IMG/VR virus record: IMGVR_UViG_3300030090_003444
Coordinates: 1-49,564 of that record
Reading direction: 5' to 3' (one strand)
Origin: a virus
Length of the DNA: 49,564 nt
Shown piece by piece: positions 38,633-47,129 of this stretch (its first letter is position 1; every line of letters begins with the position of its first letter). A program made the translations under genes and the position numbers. Under the pieces are notes generated by a model. That model had not been told where the DNA came from, did no database searches, and saw only the letters and a program-made list of their open reading frames with translations.

Positions 38633-38898
38633 CCGCTCCTAGCGCAGCAAACATTAGAAAAAAACTCAGAGCCGGGAAAAAACTAGGTGCTACTGAGTTA
38701 GCATCAGCGAGGGCAAGAGGCATGGTAAAAAGAGCAGACGGCACTAAACGCAAATCTAAGAAGTATGCGGGTAAAGCTGCCGGCGGGTCGCTGAAGCCAG
38801 TGCCAACCGGAGCCAAAGGCAAGGGTCTGAAGAAACTGCCTACCGCTGTGCGTAATAAAATGGGTTTCATGAAGAAGGGTGGTCTGGTTAAGAAATGA
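38629..38898 (+). CDS. Small basic late protein, Gly/Lys-rich
   Basis: An 89-residue, very basic protein (KKLRAGKKLGATELASARARG) ending in MGFMKKGGLVKK. The KKGGLVKK end is a short motif that recurs at ends of several proteins in this cluster. The start overlaps the previous stop by 4 bases. Probably disordered and nucleic-acid-binding; no family assigned. Confidence 0.6.
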   Translation: MTAPSAANIRKKLRAGKKLGATELASARARGMVKRADGTKRKSKKYAGKAAGGSLKPVPTGAKGKGLKKLPTAVRNKMGFMKKGGLVKK

Positions 38899-39188
38899 GG
38901 CGCGTACCTCGTAAGCCAGGGCAACCAGCCAAGTCTAAGAAACACTCGGATCTCTACACGGATGAGAATCCGAAAGGCACTATTACCGGATTAAAGTTTG
39001 CTACCACCAAGGATGCCGAGGCATCTGTATCTAAGATCAAACGATCAGGGAGATCTCACGCACATAAGATTCAAGCTGCCATAGCGATGGAACAGCGAGC
39101 CAGGGTTGCGAAGAAGACTGGCGCAGCGGCGGTGTATCGTAAGTACATCAACGCGATGAAGAAGAAAACGGAGGCTCGTAAGAAATGA
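38895..39188 (+). CDS. Small basic late protein
   Basis: A 97-residue protein. KHSDLYTDENPKGTITGLKF, KIKRSGRSHAHKIQAAIAME and VYRKYINAMKKK make a conserved-looking basic helix-rich domain that I have seen in marine phage and bacterial small proteins without a reliable name. Start and end overlap neighbours by 4 bases each. DNA-related function is likely from charge only. Confidence 0.62.
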   Translation: MRRVPRKPGQPAKSKKHSDLYTDENPKGTITGLKFATTKDAEASVSKIKRSGRSHAHKIQAAIAMEQRARVAKKTGAAAVYRKYINAMKKKTEARKK

Positions 39189-39502
39189 ACTTCGACAATA
39201 AGATTCCATTAGCTCTTATCGTTACCGTCCTGCTACAAGCTGGCGGTATTATTTGGTGGGTCAGTCAACAGGCACACACCGTGGCAATTCTAAAAGAAGA
39301 GGTAGGCACTGTAGCCTCTCGCATGGCGATTGAGAAGAATGTAAACCTGCAACGGGATGTTGCCGATCATGCTCGCACCCTAGAGAACGTGCTAGAAGAG
39401 ATGAAACGACTCCACGCTATCGGAGATCACATGGCAGAAACTCGTCGCCGGCTGTCCGTTGTAGAAACTCAACTAAAGTTTATGGATGAACGAGGCCGTT
39501 AA
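39185..39502 (+). CDS. Membrane-anchored coiled-coil protein
   Basis: A 105-residue protein. One N-terminal transmembrane helix (IPLALIVTVLLQAGGIIWWV) is followed by a long charged coiled coil to the C-terminus. Same layout as the 77-residue protein at 4482-4715. Resembles an inner-membrane spanin or a packaging-region membrane peptide. No outer-membrane spanin lipoprotein is seen nearby. Confidence 0.65.
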   Translation: MNFDNKIPLALIVTVLLQAGGIIWWVSQQAHTVAILKEEVGTVASRMAIEKNVNLQRDVADHARTLENVLEEMKRLHAIGDHMAETRRRLSVVETQLKFMDERGR

Positions 39503-39741
39503 TGGCGCTTAAAAAATCACAGCAAAGTCTGAAGGATTGGACGAAACAAAAATGGCGCACCAAGTCTGGCAAAAAATCGTCAAAGACTGGTGAGCGATAT
39601 CTACCAGAAAAAGCCATCAAGGCACTTAGCCCTGCTGAGTACGCTGCTACTACTCGCGCCAAACGCAAGGGAACCAAAGCTGGTAAGCAATTTGTTAAGC
39701 AACCTAAACGGATTGCAGCGAAGACTAAAAAATATAGGTAG
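39502..39741 (+). CDS. Small basic protein, C-terminal half of a DUF5872-like domain
   Basis: A 79-residue protein. KSQQSLKDWTKQKWRTKSGKK ... RYLPEKAIKALSPAEY ... GKQFVKQP is the C-terminal half of the DUF5872-type domain, normally joined to the WSARKAQ half found here at 38426-38632. The start shares one base with the previous stop. Very basic; probable nucleic-acid or ribosome-related binding. Confidence 0.62.
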   Translation: MALKKSQQSLKDWTKQKWRTKSGKKSSKTGERYLPEKAIKALSPAEYAATTRAKRKGTKAGKQFVKQPKRIAAKTKKYR

Positions 39742-39749
39742 GGGTTATA

Positions 39750-40607
39750 ATGTCACAGATGAAAAGAAAGAGAAGCAGCACCACTCTGCAAGCTAGAATG
39801 GAAAAGCTACAAAAACAGTATGATGCGGCTAAAAAAAAGTTTGGCGAAACAGACAGTCGTTATACTAAAGATCTGCAACGATTGCGTATGAACAATGCCC
39901 TAGAAAAAATCCGCACTCTCAAAAAAAATAACCCTGATGTCTTCAAAGGCACTAAAACACCACCGCCGCCACCGGCTGCCCCCAAATCTACTAAGTCTAT
40001 TTTTGGAGGTGGCACCCCTCCCGGCGAACGGGCTTTAAAAAATATTGGTGAAAAAGTGCGGGCTAAAAAACCGCCTAAACCAAAACCGCGCCCAGACAAA
40101 GCCGCAAAATCGCCCACTAAAAAAGCGGGAGAGGCAAAGGGTACAGGCCAAATGCAAAGAAGAGGCCCAGGCCCGAAACAAAGAGGCCCAGGCTTGCGAG
40201 GTAAAAAAGAAGAAGAGTTCAAAGGGATAGATGCACCCAGAAGACCAAAGTTAAAACCTCTCGGCCCAGCAAAAGATATTAAACAGCGCCCAGAGCCGAA
40301 GGGGCCGCGAGATCAAGCTAGAAAACCTCTGCCGGCTGAAAAAGAAATGCGTCCCAGAACCGTCCAAACGAGAAGCCGTCGCGCTGGTGAGGACGATATT
40401 AGGGGCGCTATTGAACGCGCGACCGGTATCCGTTTGACCGGTAAAAGTGCGATGGATATGAGAGAAGAAGAGGCCCGCCGTCTTTTCCCCGACTCGCCTG
40501 ATCCGTTGCAGGATATGGAAGAGATGGAGCGTGGCAATAGACGGAAAGGTGGCATGTTCACCCGGCGTGGCCCGTTATACACCAAAGGTAAAAAGGCAAA
40601 GTCATGA
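39750..40607 (+). CDS. Disordered Pro/Lys-rich late protein
   Basis: A 285-residue protein. An N-terminal coiled coil (residues 8-60) is followed by a long Pro/Lys/Arg/Gly-rich, presumably disordered region including PPKPKPRPDKAA. It ends in GGMFTRRGPLYTKGKKAKS. The 35 bases coding for PPKPKPRPDKAA are repeated almost exactly at 46041-46075 in another late gene. It may bind DNA during packaging. No family recognised. Confidence 0.6.
   Translation: MSQMKRKRSSTTLQARMEKLQKQYDAAKKKFGETDSRYTKDLQRLRMNNALEKIRTLKKNNPDVFKGTKTPPPPPAAPKSTKSIFGGGTPPGERALKNIGEKVRAKKPPKPKPRPDKAAKSPTKKAGEAKGTGQMQRRGPGPKQRGPGLRGKKEEEFKGIDAPRRPKLKPLGPAKDIKQRPEPKGPRDQARKPLPAEKEMRPRTVQTRSRRAGEDDIRGAIERATGIRLTGKSAMDMREEEARRLFPDSPDPLQDMEEMERGNRRKGGMFTRRGPLYTKGKKAKS
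40071..40105 (+). repeat. 35-base direct repeat, copy 1
   Basis: Identical except for one base to 46041-46075, 6 kb away, in another gene but in the same reading phase (PPKPKPRP[D/E]KAA). Codon-level identity points to copying rather than convergence. Confidence 0.85.
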
Positions 40608-40774
40608 GTGTAAAAGGTATCAAAAAGGTTGCGGGTCAACTGGCAAAAGCCTCTAAGTTGCACGGCAAGCAAGCCAAGACGATTATGAAACACGCAGACT
40701 CTATGGCTAAAATGAAGCAGGGTGGGTTTACCCAGCGTGGCGTCCTAAAGGCCAGCAAAACAGCAAAGTATTAA
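40604..40774 (+). CDS. 56-residue basic protein before terminase
   Basis: Found by translating the gap; start coupled by ATGA. Basic helix (GIKKVAGQLAKASKLHGKQA) and an end GGFTQRGVLKASKTAKY that echoes the end of the previous gene (GGMFTRRG...). Directly upstream of the small terminase. A packaging-associated DNA-binding peptide by position and charge. Confidence 0.62.
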   Translation: MSVKGIKKVAGQLAKASKLHGKQAKTIMKHADSMAKMKQGGFTQRGVLKASKTAKY

Positions 40775-40775
40775 T

Positions 40776-41147
40776 ATGACAGAGCAGCAAGAAAAATTCT
40801 TGAATGCGTTGTTTGGTGAGGCGCAAGGTAACTTTCGAGAAGCCATGAACATGGCAGGATACGCCAAGTCTGAGTATCCGGCTCGGTTGATCCGTAACCT
40901 CAAAAGCGAAATCATTGAACGTGCTGAGTATATGCTGGCTGCGAATGCGCCGAAGGCTGTGTTGTCCATGTCCGGTATCTTGGATGATCCAACAGCCCTT
41001 GGCAACAAAGACCGTCTAGCTGCTGCGAAAGAAATCTTAGATCGCACCGGCATCGTTAAGACTGAAAAAGTAGAACACAAAACAAATGGGGCGGCTATTG
41101 TATTCTTGCCGCCGCTAGAGGATGCGGATGGCACACCCGAAGATTAA
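40776..41147 (+). CDS. Terminase small subunit
   Basis: A 123-residue protein. FLNALFGEAQGNFREAMNMAGYA (about 8-30) is the helix-turn-helix DNA-recognition segment usual in TerS (A-x-G...A...AGY). A helical oligomerisation part and an acidic C-terminus (EDADGTPED) follow that could contact TerL. It overlaps the TerL start by 20 bases. Recognises the phage genome for packaging. Assignment by motif, size and direct TerL neighbour. Confidence 0.78.
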   Translation: MTEQQEKFLNALFGEAQGNFREAMNMAGYAKSEYPARLIRNLKSEIIERAEYMLAANAPKAVLSMSGILDDPTALGNKDRLAAAKEILDRTGIVKTEKVEHKTNGAAIVFLPPLEDADGTPED

Positions 41148-42948
41148 TCATCTACGGTCTGAAAAATATAAGGCTAGGGGCAAACTCCCCTTTGGTTTTG
41201 ACAGAGAAGTTGATGAGGACGGAGTAGGTTGGCACGTTCCTGATCCAAAGGCATTGGAACTTTTGGGTGAGGCTATTGAACATGTTCGATCTGGACGTTC
41301 AGTTAGATCTGTTGCAGCTTGGCTGGAGAAAGAAACCTCTCGCAAACTGTCGGGAACTAGGCTACATAAACTTGCCTGGACTGAAGAAGAGCTTGAAGAC
41401 CGGCGAAAAAAACGCCGTAAGAAACTCACTCCTACTCAGCGTAAGCTGGAGGATCTTAAACAAACTGAGAAACAAACTAGGATTAAAGCAGACCAGGCAA
41501 AGCGCCGCCTAGATAGAGCTAAAAAGAAAACGACCTCTCCATCCAACATCATTTCTTTTGAGGATTTGCCTGTTGAAGATAATAGAGAAGTTGCGTTCCG
41601 GCCTAACCCTGGCCCTCAAACTGATTTTCTTAGATCAAACGAGAGGGAGGTATTTTATGGCGGCGCTCGTGGGGGCGGCAAAACTTTTAGCTTGCTTATT
41701 GCTCCTTTACGGTTTGTGGATAAGCCTACCTCTCGTGCATTATTAATTCGACGGACAATGCCGGAACTGAGAGATGTTATTTTTCAGACTCAGCAAATTT
41801 ACCCGAAAGCGGTCCCAGGCGCGAAGTTTAAAACTCAAGAAAATACTTGGCACTTCCCCGGCGGTGCAAGAATCGAGTTTGGGTATTGCGAAAACTTGCA
41901 GGACGTTCTGCGTTATCAAGGTCAGTCGTATTCGTGGATAGGAGTTGACGAGCTACCGCAATACGCGACCCCAGAGATTTGGTATTTTTTACGGTCTTCT
42001 TTGCGTTCTGCGGACCCTACCATCCCGCTACATATGCGGGCTACCGGCAACCCCGGCAACAGGGGGTCAGGTTGGGTAAAGGAACTATTTATCTCTCCGG
42101 CTAAACCAAACACGCGGTTCTCTGAAAAAGTAGAGTATGAACTAGAAGGCAAAACACTTACCGCAGAGTTGACCCGTAAATTTATTCCGGCGTCTGTGTG
42201 GGATAATCCATATCTTACCCAAGACGATAGTTATGTTACGATGCTGGCGCAGTTACCGGATGTAATGAAGCAACAGTATCTTTACGGTGATTGGGATGTC
42301 GTAGCAGATGGCGCGTTCCCTGAGTTTAACAAATCAATCCATGTTGTCGATCCGTTTGAGATCCCTAGTGGCTGGACTAAAATTCGTGCTGCTGACTTCG
42401 GTTTTGCTTCTCATTCTGCCGTCCTTTGGGGCGCTGTTGATTACGACGATAATATATGGATTTATAGAGAGCTATATGTCAACCGATTGACAGCCGACCA
42501 GCTAGGTCGCCAGATAGTCGATTTAGAGTTAGGCGATGGCCGTATCTACGATGCTGTCTTAGATAGCAGTTGTTGGGCGAGACGAGGTGATCGCGGCCCG
42601 TCCATCGCAGAGATGCTTAATGCGGAGGGGTGTAGGTTCCGACCCTCTGATAGATCACCAGGCTCGCGCGTCAGCGGTAAAATTGAAATCCATAAAAGGC
42701 TGATGCAAGACGAGGATACTGGTGAACCTGGCATCAGATTTTTTTCTAACTGTAGAAATATCATCGACCAGATTTCGTCTATTCCTTTAGACAAGCGCAA
42801 CGCTGAAGATGTAGATACCAACGCCGAGGATCACGCCTACGATGCTTTGCGTTACATGGTTTCATCTCGCCCTACAAACCTGCGAACCGCGTTTGATAAT
42901 ATGCCAAAAACAAGATGGGCGCCCTCTGATTCTAGGTTTGGATATTAA
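41128..42948 (+). CDS. Terminase large subunit with recombinase-like N-terminal extension
   Basis: 606 residues from the ATG at 41128 (GAGG 6 bases upstream). ATPase: Walker A GARGGGKT (179-186), Walker B WIGVDEL, coupling motif TGNPG. Nuclease: D in ADFGF, D in DAVLD, and D-x-x-x-D in DHAYDAL. Residues 1-140 are an extra domain: LPFGFDREVDEDG ... VPDPKALELLGEAIEHV ... GRSVRSVAAWL resembles the recombinase (helical DNA-binding) domain of large serine recombinases, followed by a long basic coiled coil. The motor pumps DNA into the procapsid and cuts it. Confidence 0.92.
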   Translation: MAHPKINHLRSEKYKARGKLPFGFDREVDEDGVGWHVPDPKALELLGEAIEHVRSGRSVRSVAAWLEKETSRKLSGTRLHKLAWTEEELEDRRKKRRKKLTPTQRKLEDLKQTEKQTRIKADQAKRRLDRAKKKTTSPSNIISFEDLPVEDNREVAFRPNPGPQTDFLRSNEREVFYGGARGGGKTFSLLIAPLRFVDKPTSRALLIRRTMPELRDVIFQTQQIYPKAVPGAKFKTQENTWHFPGGARIEFGYCENLQDVLRYQGQSYSWIGVDELPQYATPEIWYFLRSSLRSADPTIPLHMRATGNPGNRGSGWVKELFISPAKPNTRFSEKVEYELEGKTLTAELTRKFIPASVWDNPYLTQDDSYVTMLAQLPDVMKQQYLYGDWDVVADGAFPEFNKSIHVVDPFEIPSGWTKIRAADFGFASHSAVLWGAVDYDDNIWIYRELYVNRLTADQLGRQIVDLELGDGRIYDAVLDSSCWARRGDRGPSIAEMLNAEGCRFRPSDRSPGSRVSGKIEIHKRLMQDEDTGEPGIRFFSNCRNIIDQISSIPLDKRNAEDVDTNAEDHAYDALRYMVSSRPTNLRTAFDNMPKTRWAPSDSRFGY

Positions 42949-42957
42949 GGATTTACA

Positions 42958-45111
42958 ATGGCAGAACAATACGAAAACGAAACGATTAATGTTTTAGATG
43001 ATACCGGAGACGAGGGACGCGGTGAATATAGCAATATAGTTAGCTATATCGAAGATAGATTTGAGAGAGCGAAAGATGCGAGATATCACGATGAATCCCG
43101 GTGGCTTCAAGCGTATAGAAACTATCGTGGCATTTATGGCCCCGATGTGCAGTTTACTGACACGGAAAAGTCGCGTGTTTTTATTAAGGTTACGAAAACG
43201 AAAGTGTTGGCTGCTTACGGCCAGCTAATCGACGTTCTGTTCAGTCAGAATAGATTCCCTATCGGTGTTGAACCTACCACTTTACCAGAAGGTGTAGCAG
43301 ACACAGTTCACTTCGACCCCAAAGAAGTGCAAGACAATGCCGCTATGGAGCAGTTTTCTAATGTTTACGGGTTCCCCGGCGACGGTAGGGATCTACAACC
43401 TGGCGATACTGTAGACACTTTACGAGATCGTTTAGGTCCGCTGCAAGATGACCTTGAGAATATCGAAGGCTTGAAAGAGGGGCCAGGGGTTACACCATCC
43501 GCTATCACATTCCATCCGGCTATGGTTGCCGCTAAAAAGATGGAAAAGAAAATTAAGGATCAGTTAGAAGAGTCTGCTGCTACCCGGCATTTACGCTTCA
43601 GTTGTTTTGAGTGCGTGGCGTTTGGAACCGGTATCATGAAAGGGCCATTTGCTTTCGACAAAGAATATTCCAACTGGAATGAAAACGGAGAATACGACCC
43701 TACACTAAAAACAGTTCCGCAAGTTGAGTACACCTCGCTGTGGAACTTCTACCCTGACCCTGACGCTTACAGCATGTACGATTGTGATTACGTTGTGGAG
43801 CGTCATCGCATGACTAGATCTCAGATGCGTTACCTTAAAAAGCGTCCGTACTTTAGATCCAGTGCTATCGAAGAAGCAATCAAATATGGTCCTGACTACA
43901 CCCGTGAGTGGTGGGAGAACGATCTGGATGATAACCAGACGGCAGAGGGTAATGCAGCTTATTCTGGCACGGATATTGAAAGATTTGAAGTCCTAGAGTT
44001 CTGGGGGACCATCGACGCACAGATCGCTCGCGATAATAACTTGGAGATTCCTGATGATTACAAAGATGAAGACGAAGTTCAAATCAATTGCTGGGTCTGT
44101 AACGGAGAAGTTCTCCGGCTTGTTATTAACCCTTTCACGCCTAAAAGAATCCCTTACTTCGCGACTCCTTACGAAGTTAACCCGTATTCGTTCTTCGGTG
44201 TCGGGTTGGCTGAAAACATGGACGACACGCAAACCCTGATGAATGGTTTCATGCGGTTGGCTGTGGACAACGCTGTCCTATCAGGCAACCTGCTAATTGA
44301 AGTTGATGAGTCTAACCTAACACCAGGTCAAGATCTAACCGTGTATCCTGGTAAAGTTTTTCGCCGTCAAGGTGGCGCACCGGGTCAGGCTATATTTGGC
44401 ACAAAGTTCCCTAATGTGTCTAGCGAAAACATGATGCTGTTTGATAAGGCGCGAGTTTTAGCTGACGAGTCTTCGGGTCTGCCCTCTTTTTCCTACGGTC
44501 AAACAGGCGTGACCGGTACTGGTCGAACTGCATCAGGCATCTCTATGTTGATGGGTGCGGCCAGTGGTTCTATCAGAACCGTCATCAAAAACTTCGATGA
44601 CTACCTGTTGCGTCCGCTAGGCGAGGCGATGTTTGCATTTAACATGCAATTTGATTTTGATCCAGAGATCAAAGGCGACCTAGAGATCCGCGCTCGTGGC
44701 ACTGAAAGTTTCATGCAAAACGAAGTTCGCTCACAGCGTCTAATCAGCTTCTTGCAGATTGCCAGTAACCCTGTGTTAGCACCGTTTGCAAAGTTCCCGT
44801 ACATCATGCGTGAGATCGCTGCGACAATGGATTTGGATGTAGATAAGGTTGCCAACTCACCCGAGGAGGCTTTCCGTCAGGCTATGCTGCTACAGCAAAT
44901 GCAACAACAGATGGCAGCAGAGCAATCTGACGCGGCGGTTGGTCAAGACCCGATGGGTACAGGTGGTGGCACTATAGGCACTGGGCAAGCACCGGCACCG
45001 GGTGAACAAGGTGCGCCTACAGGTGGTGGGGCGCAGCCCCAGCCACAGCCCCAACAGCAACAACAACTACCCCCAGAATTATTACAGGCTCTCCAACAAG
45101 TAGGTGGATAA
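42958..45111 (+). CDS. Portal protein
   Basis: A 717-residue protein in the usual place after TerL. Early helical wing (YIEDRFERAKDARYHDESRW), VFIKVTKTKVLAAYGQLIDVLF, and a central region WNFYPDPDAYSMYDCDYVVERH followed by FFGVGLAENMDDTQTLMN: these are the core clip/stem segments seen in podophage portals. The last 60 residues are Gln/Gly/Pro-rich low complexity (PQPQPQQQQQLPPEL). Forms the dodecameric channel through which DNA enters and leaves. Confidence 0.88.
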   Translation: MAEQYENETINVLDDTGDEGRGEYSNIVSYIEDRFERAKDARYHDESRWLQAYRNYRGIYGPDVQFTDTEKSRVFIKVTKTKVLAAYGQLIDVLFSQNRFPIGVEPTTLPEGVADTVHFDPKEVQDNAAMEQFSNVYGFPGDGRDLQPGDTVDTLRDRLGPLQDDLENIEGLKEGPGVTPSAITFHPAMVAAKKMEKKIKDQLEESAATRHLRFSCFECVAFGTGIMKGPFAFDKEYSNWNENGEYDPTLKTVPQVEYTSLWNFYPDPDAYSMYDCDYVVERHRMTRSQMRYLKKRPYFRSSAIEEAIKYGPDYTREWWENDLDDNQTAEGNAAYSGTDIERFEVLEFWGTIDAQIARDNNLEIPDDYKDEDEVQINCWVCNGEVLRLVINPFTPKRIPYFATPYEVNPYSFFGVGLAENMDDTQTLMNGFMRLAVDNAVLSGNLLIEVDESNLTPGQDLTVYPGKVFRRQGGAPGQAIFGTKFPNVSSENMMLFDKARVLADESSGLPSFSYGQTGVTGTGRTASGISMLMGAASGSIRTVIKNFDDYLLRPLGEAMFAFNMQFDFDPEIKGDLEIRARGTESFMQNEVRSQRLISFLQIASNPVLAPFAKFPYIMREIAATMDLDVDKVANSPEEAFRQAMLLQQMQQQMAAEQSDAAVGQDPMGTGGGTIGTGQAPAPGEQGAPTGGGAQPQPQPQQQQQLPPELLQALQQVGG

Positions 45112-45333
45112 GTGAACATCACAGTAGCTAAAAAACTTTTACCGTTAGTAAACACTCCACATTTTAAAGAAACCTTACAAATATACGTTAACGAAAAGAT
45201 ACAAGAACATTATCGTGTGCTGGAGCAGTCGGATGACTTTGCTACCATACACAGGGCGCAGGGCGCTATTACTGCACTGAAAAAAGTTGGCCAGATGAAA
45301 GAGGATGTGCAGGGGTCATCAAAGAGGGATTGA
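45112..45333 (+). CDS. Small protein between portal and capsid-module gene
   Basis: A 73-residue protein starting at GTG immediately after the portal stop (GGTGG 4 bases upstream). Helical, with KLLPLVNTPHFKETLQIYVN and RVLEQSDDFATIHRAQGAI. Its size and place resemble small head-assembly helper genes. No family recognised. The 3' end overlaps the next frame by a few bases, but the next real start is 45336. Confidence 0.6.
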   Translation: MNITVAKKLLPLVNTPHFKETLQIYVNEKIQEHYRVLEQSDDFATIHRAQGAITALKKVGQMKEDVQGSSKRD

Positions 45334-45335
45334 TT

Positions 45336-47057
45336 ATGGCTGAAGAAGGCAACAAAGAAACCAAGATCAAAGACTTCATCCAAGAGTTGATGTTGTCGGA
45401 AGAGGTTGACCCGGTGACTATGGCCGAGGGTGGTACGGCAGTGAAGGATGAAGATTACGATATTGAATCATCCACTGACCTGAGAAATTTAGTCGCCAAA
45501 AAATTAGGCACTTATGAAGAGTCCGAAGTTGCCCGCCAAGATGCTAAACGGTTTACTGAAAGCGAACAGTTAGGTCTGAAAGGTGGTGACACGCTAAGAC
45601 ATATTCTTGGCGCGGGTTATCTAAAATATATTGAAAAAGATCAGTTTCAGCCTTTGTTAGAAGCCACTGAGGTCATGGATCAGCTAATCGCAAAAGGCGA
45701 AAGATTTTTAGATCCAGACGCAGATGATCCCTATCGCGCTAGTTATTATAACCAGCTTTTAGAGGAAGCGGATAGGGATATTATTAATTACAAAGTCGGG
45801 GCGGCATTGGCAGAGCAGTATGATACGAAAGAAGAGTTTACTAAAGCTGCTGTGGAAATGGTGAAGGCACTGAACCGTGGGGAAACGCCAACGGTAAAAG
45901 ATGAAACTTCGTCTCTTTTTGGCACTTCAGATCAAACTTTGTCCCCGGTGTTAAGCACTGGTGTTGTTTACAAACCGAGTGAACTGAAACAACGCGGCGT
46001 CCTATACGATTCGGCCAGCGATAGTTTGATCCCGGCAGAGCCGCCTAAACCAAAACCGCGCCCAGAGAAAGCCGCTGGAGGCTCTGTAGAGAAAGAGGTC
46101 GATTTTGTCAAAGATGATGACGAAGAGCCGGCTGACCCACCTCCCGGCGCGACTCCAGAGGAAGTGGCTGATGATATTCCAGCTTACCTCTCAACAGGTG
46201 AATATGTGCTGCCAGCGAACGTCGTAAGATATTATGGGCTGGCTCAGATCGTGCAGTTTCACAAAGATGCCCTGGCTCAGTTACAGCAAATGGAAGATCT
46301 CGACCTGATCGAAAACGTAGATGAAAACGGTTTGGTTGAGCAGGACGATGAAGAAACCAAATACCTTGAGCCGGATAAAGAAGTGAAAGCCACTCTTGTT
46401 GTAGCCAAGCGTCATCCTAGTGGCATGATGGCCCCGATGTTCAATGGCGGCGGGGAAGTTGGGTCTGAAGAAGATCCAGATGCTACTGATGAGATGGACC
46501 CTGATAACACTGGTTTTGCTGGGCCTAGCATGGGCGATCAAGGATTTGGCTCTGGTTTGGATGAAGGTGGTGAGGACGAAGAGGAAGATCTTACCCCGGC
46601 GCAACTAGCAATGGGAGAAGGTCGCGCAACCCCTTTCGATACAAGCTACGAGCCGCCCCGCGAAAAAAGTTTCGTAGAAAAAACTGGTAATGCTTTACAG
46701 GATGCTAGGGATTTTCCCGGCGCGATTGGATTAATGTCTGGTATTCTCGGAGATGCTTTGGTGGAAGCTGCTACGTTTGACATCACCCCAGGTAAAGACG
46801 GTGGTGCGGGTGTACCAGGCGGGGAAACTAGCTTAGAGGACATGATTGGTATCGACGTTGATGAACCGACCATGCAAGAGCTAGGCGAGGATGATCGCGG
46901 TGAAGCAGACGATCCCAAAGTAAAAATCATTAAAGACGTTGTTCAAGAGGCGATTGTAAAAGCCGATCCTGTTTTTGAAAACAAAGTTTTTGTCCCTGGT
47001 TACGGTTTTAGGGACGTAAAAACCGCCGCTCGTGGCGGTCTGATGGTTTACGAGTAA
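45336..47057 (+). CDS. Acidic capsid-module protein
   Basis: 573 residues from the ATG at 45336 (GAGGG upstream). Acidic overall. The middle carries PPKPKPRPEKAAGGS, then DDIPAYLSTGEYVLPANVVRYYG, a conserved-looking S-x-GE-Y-V-x-P-A-x-VVRY pattern I recall from large structural proteins of marine phages. Glu/Asp-rich linkers, and RGGLMVYE at the end. Encoded between portal and scaffold, so likely a minor head protein or assembly factor. Function not determined. Confidence 0.62.
   Translation: MAEEGNKETKIKDFIQELMLSEEVDPVTMAEGGTAVKDEDYDIESSTDLRNLVAKKLGTYEESEVARQDAKRFTESEQLGLKGGDTLRHILGAGYLKYIEKDQFQPLLEATEVMDQLIAKGERFLDPDADDPYRASYYNQLLEEADRDIINYKVGAALAEQYDTKEEFTKAAVEMVKALNRGETPTVKDETSSLFGTSDQTLSPVLSTGVVYKPSELKQRGVLYDSASDSLIPAEPPKPKPRPEKAAGGSVEKEVDFVKDDDEEPADPPPGATPEEVADDIPAYLSTGEYVLPANVVRYYGLAQIVQFHKDALAQLQQMEDLDLIENVDENGLVEQDDEETKYLEPDKEVKATLVVAKRHPSGMMAPMFNGGGEVGSEEDPDATDEMDPDNTGFAGPSMGDQGFGSGLDEGGEDEEEDLTPAQLAMGEGRATPFDTSYEPPREKSFVEKTGNALQDARDFPGAIGLMSGILGDALVEAATFDITPGKDGGAGVPGGETSLEDMIGIDVDEPTMQELGEDDRGEADDPKVKIIKDVVQEAIVKADPVFENKVFVPGYGFRDVKTAARGGLMVYE
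46041..46075 (+). repeat. 35-base direct repeat, copy 2
   Basis: Partner of 40071-40105, one mismatch (GAC to GAG, changing Asp to Glu in PPKPKPRPxKAA). Lies inside the acidic capsid-module gene. Confidence 0.85.
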
Positions 47058-47129
47058 AATTTTTTTCGGGCTACTTTTTACCCCTGACATGGTGTCAGGC
47101 TACTAAAGACCCCCAAAAAGGAGAATACT

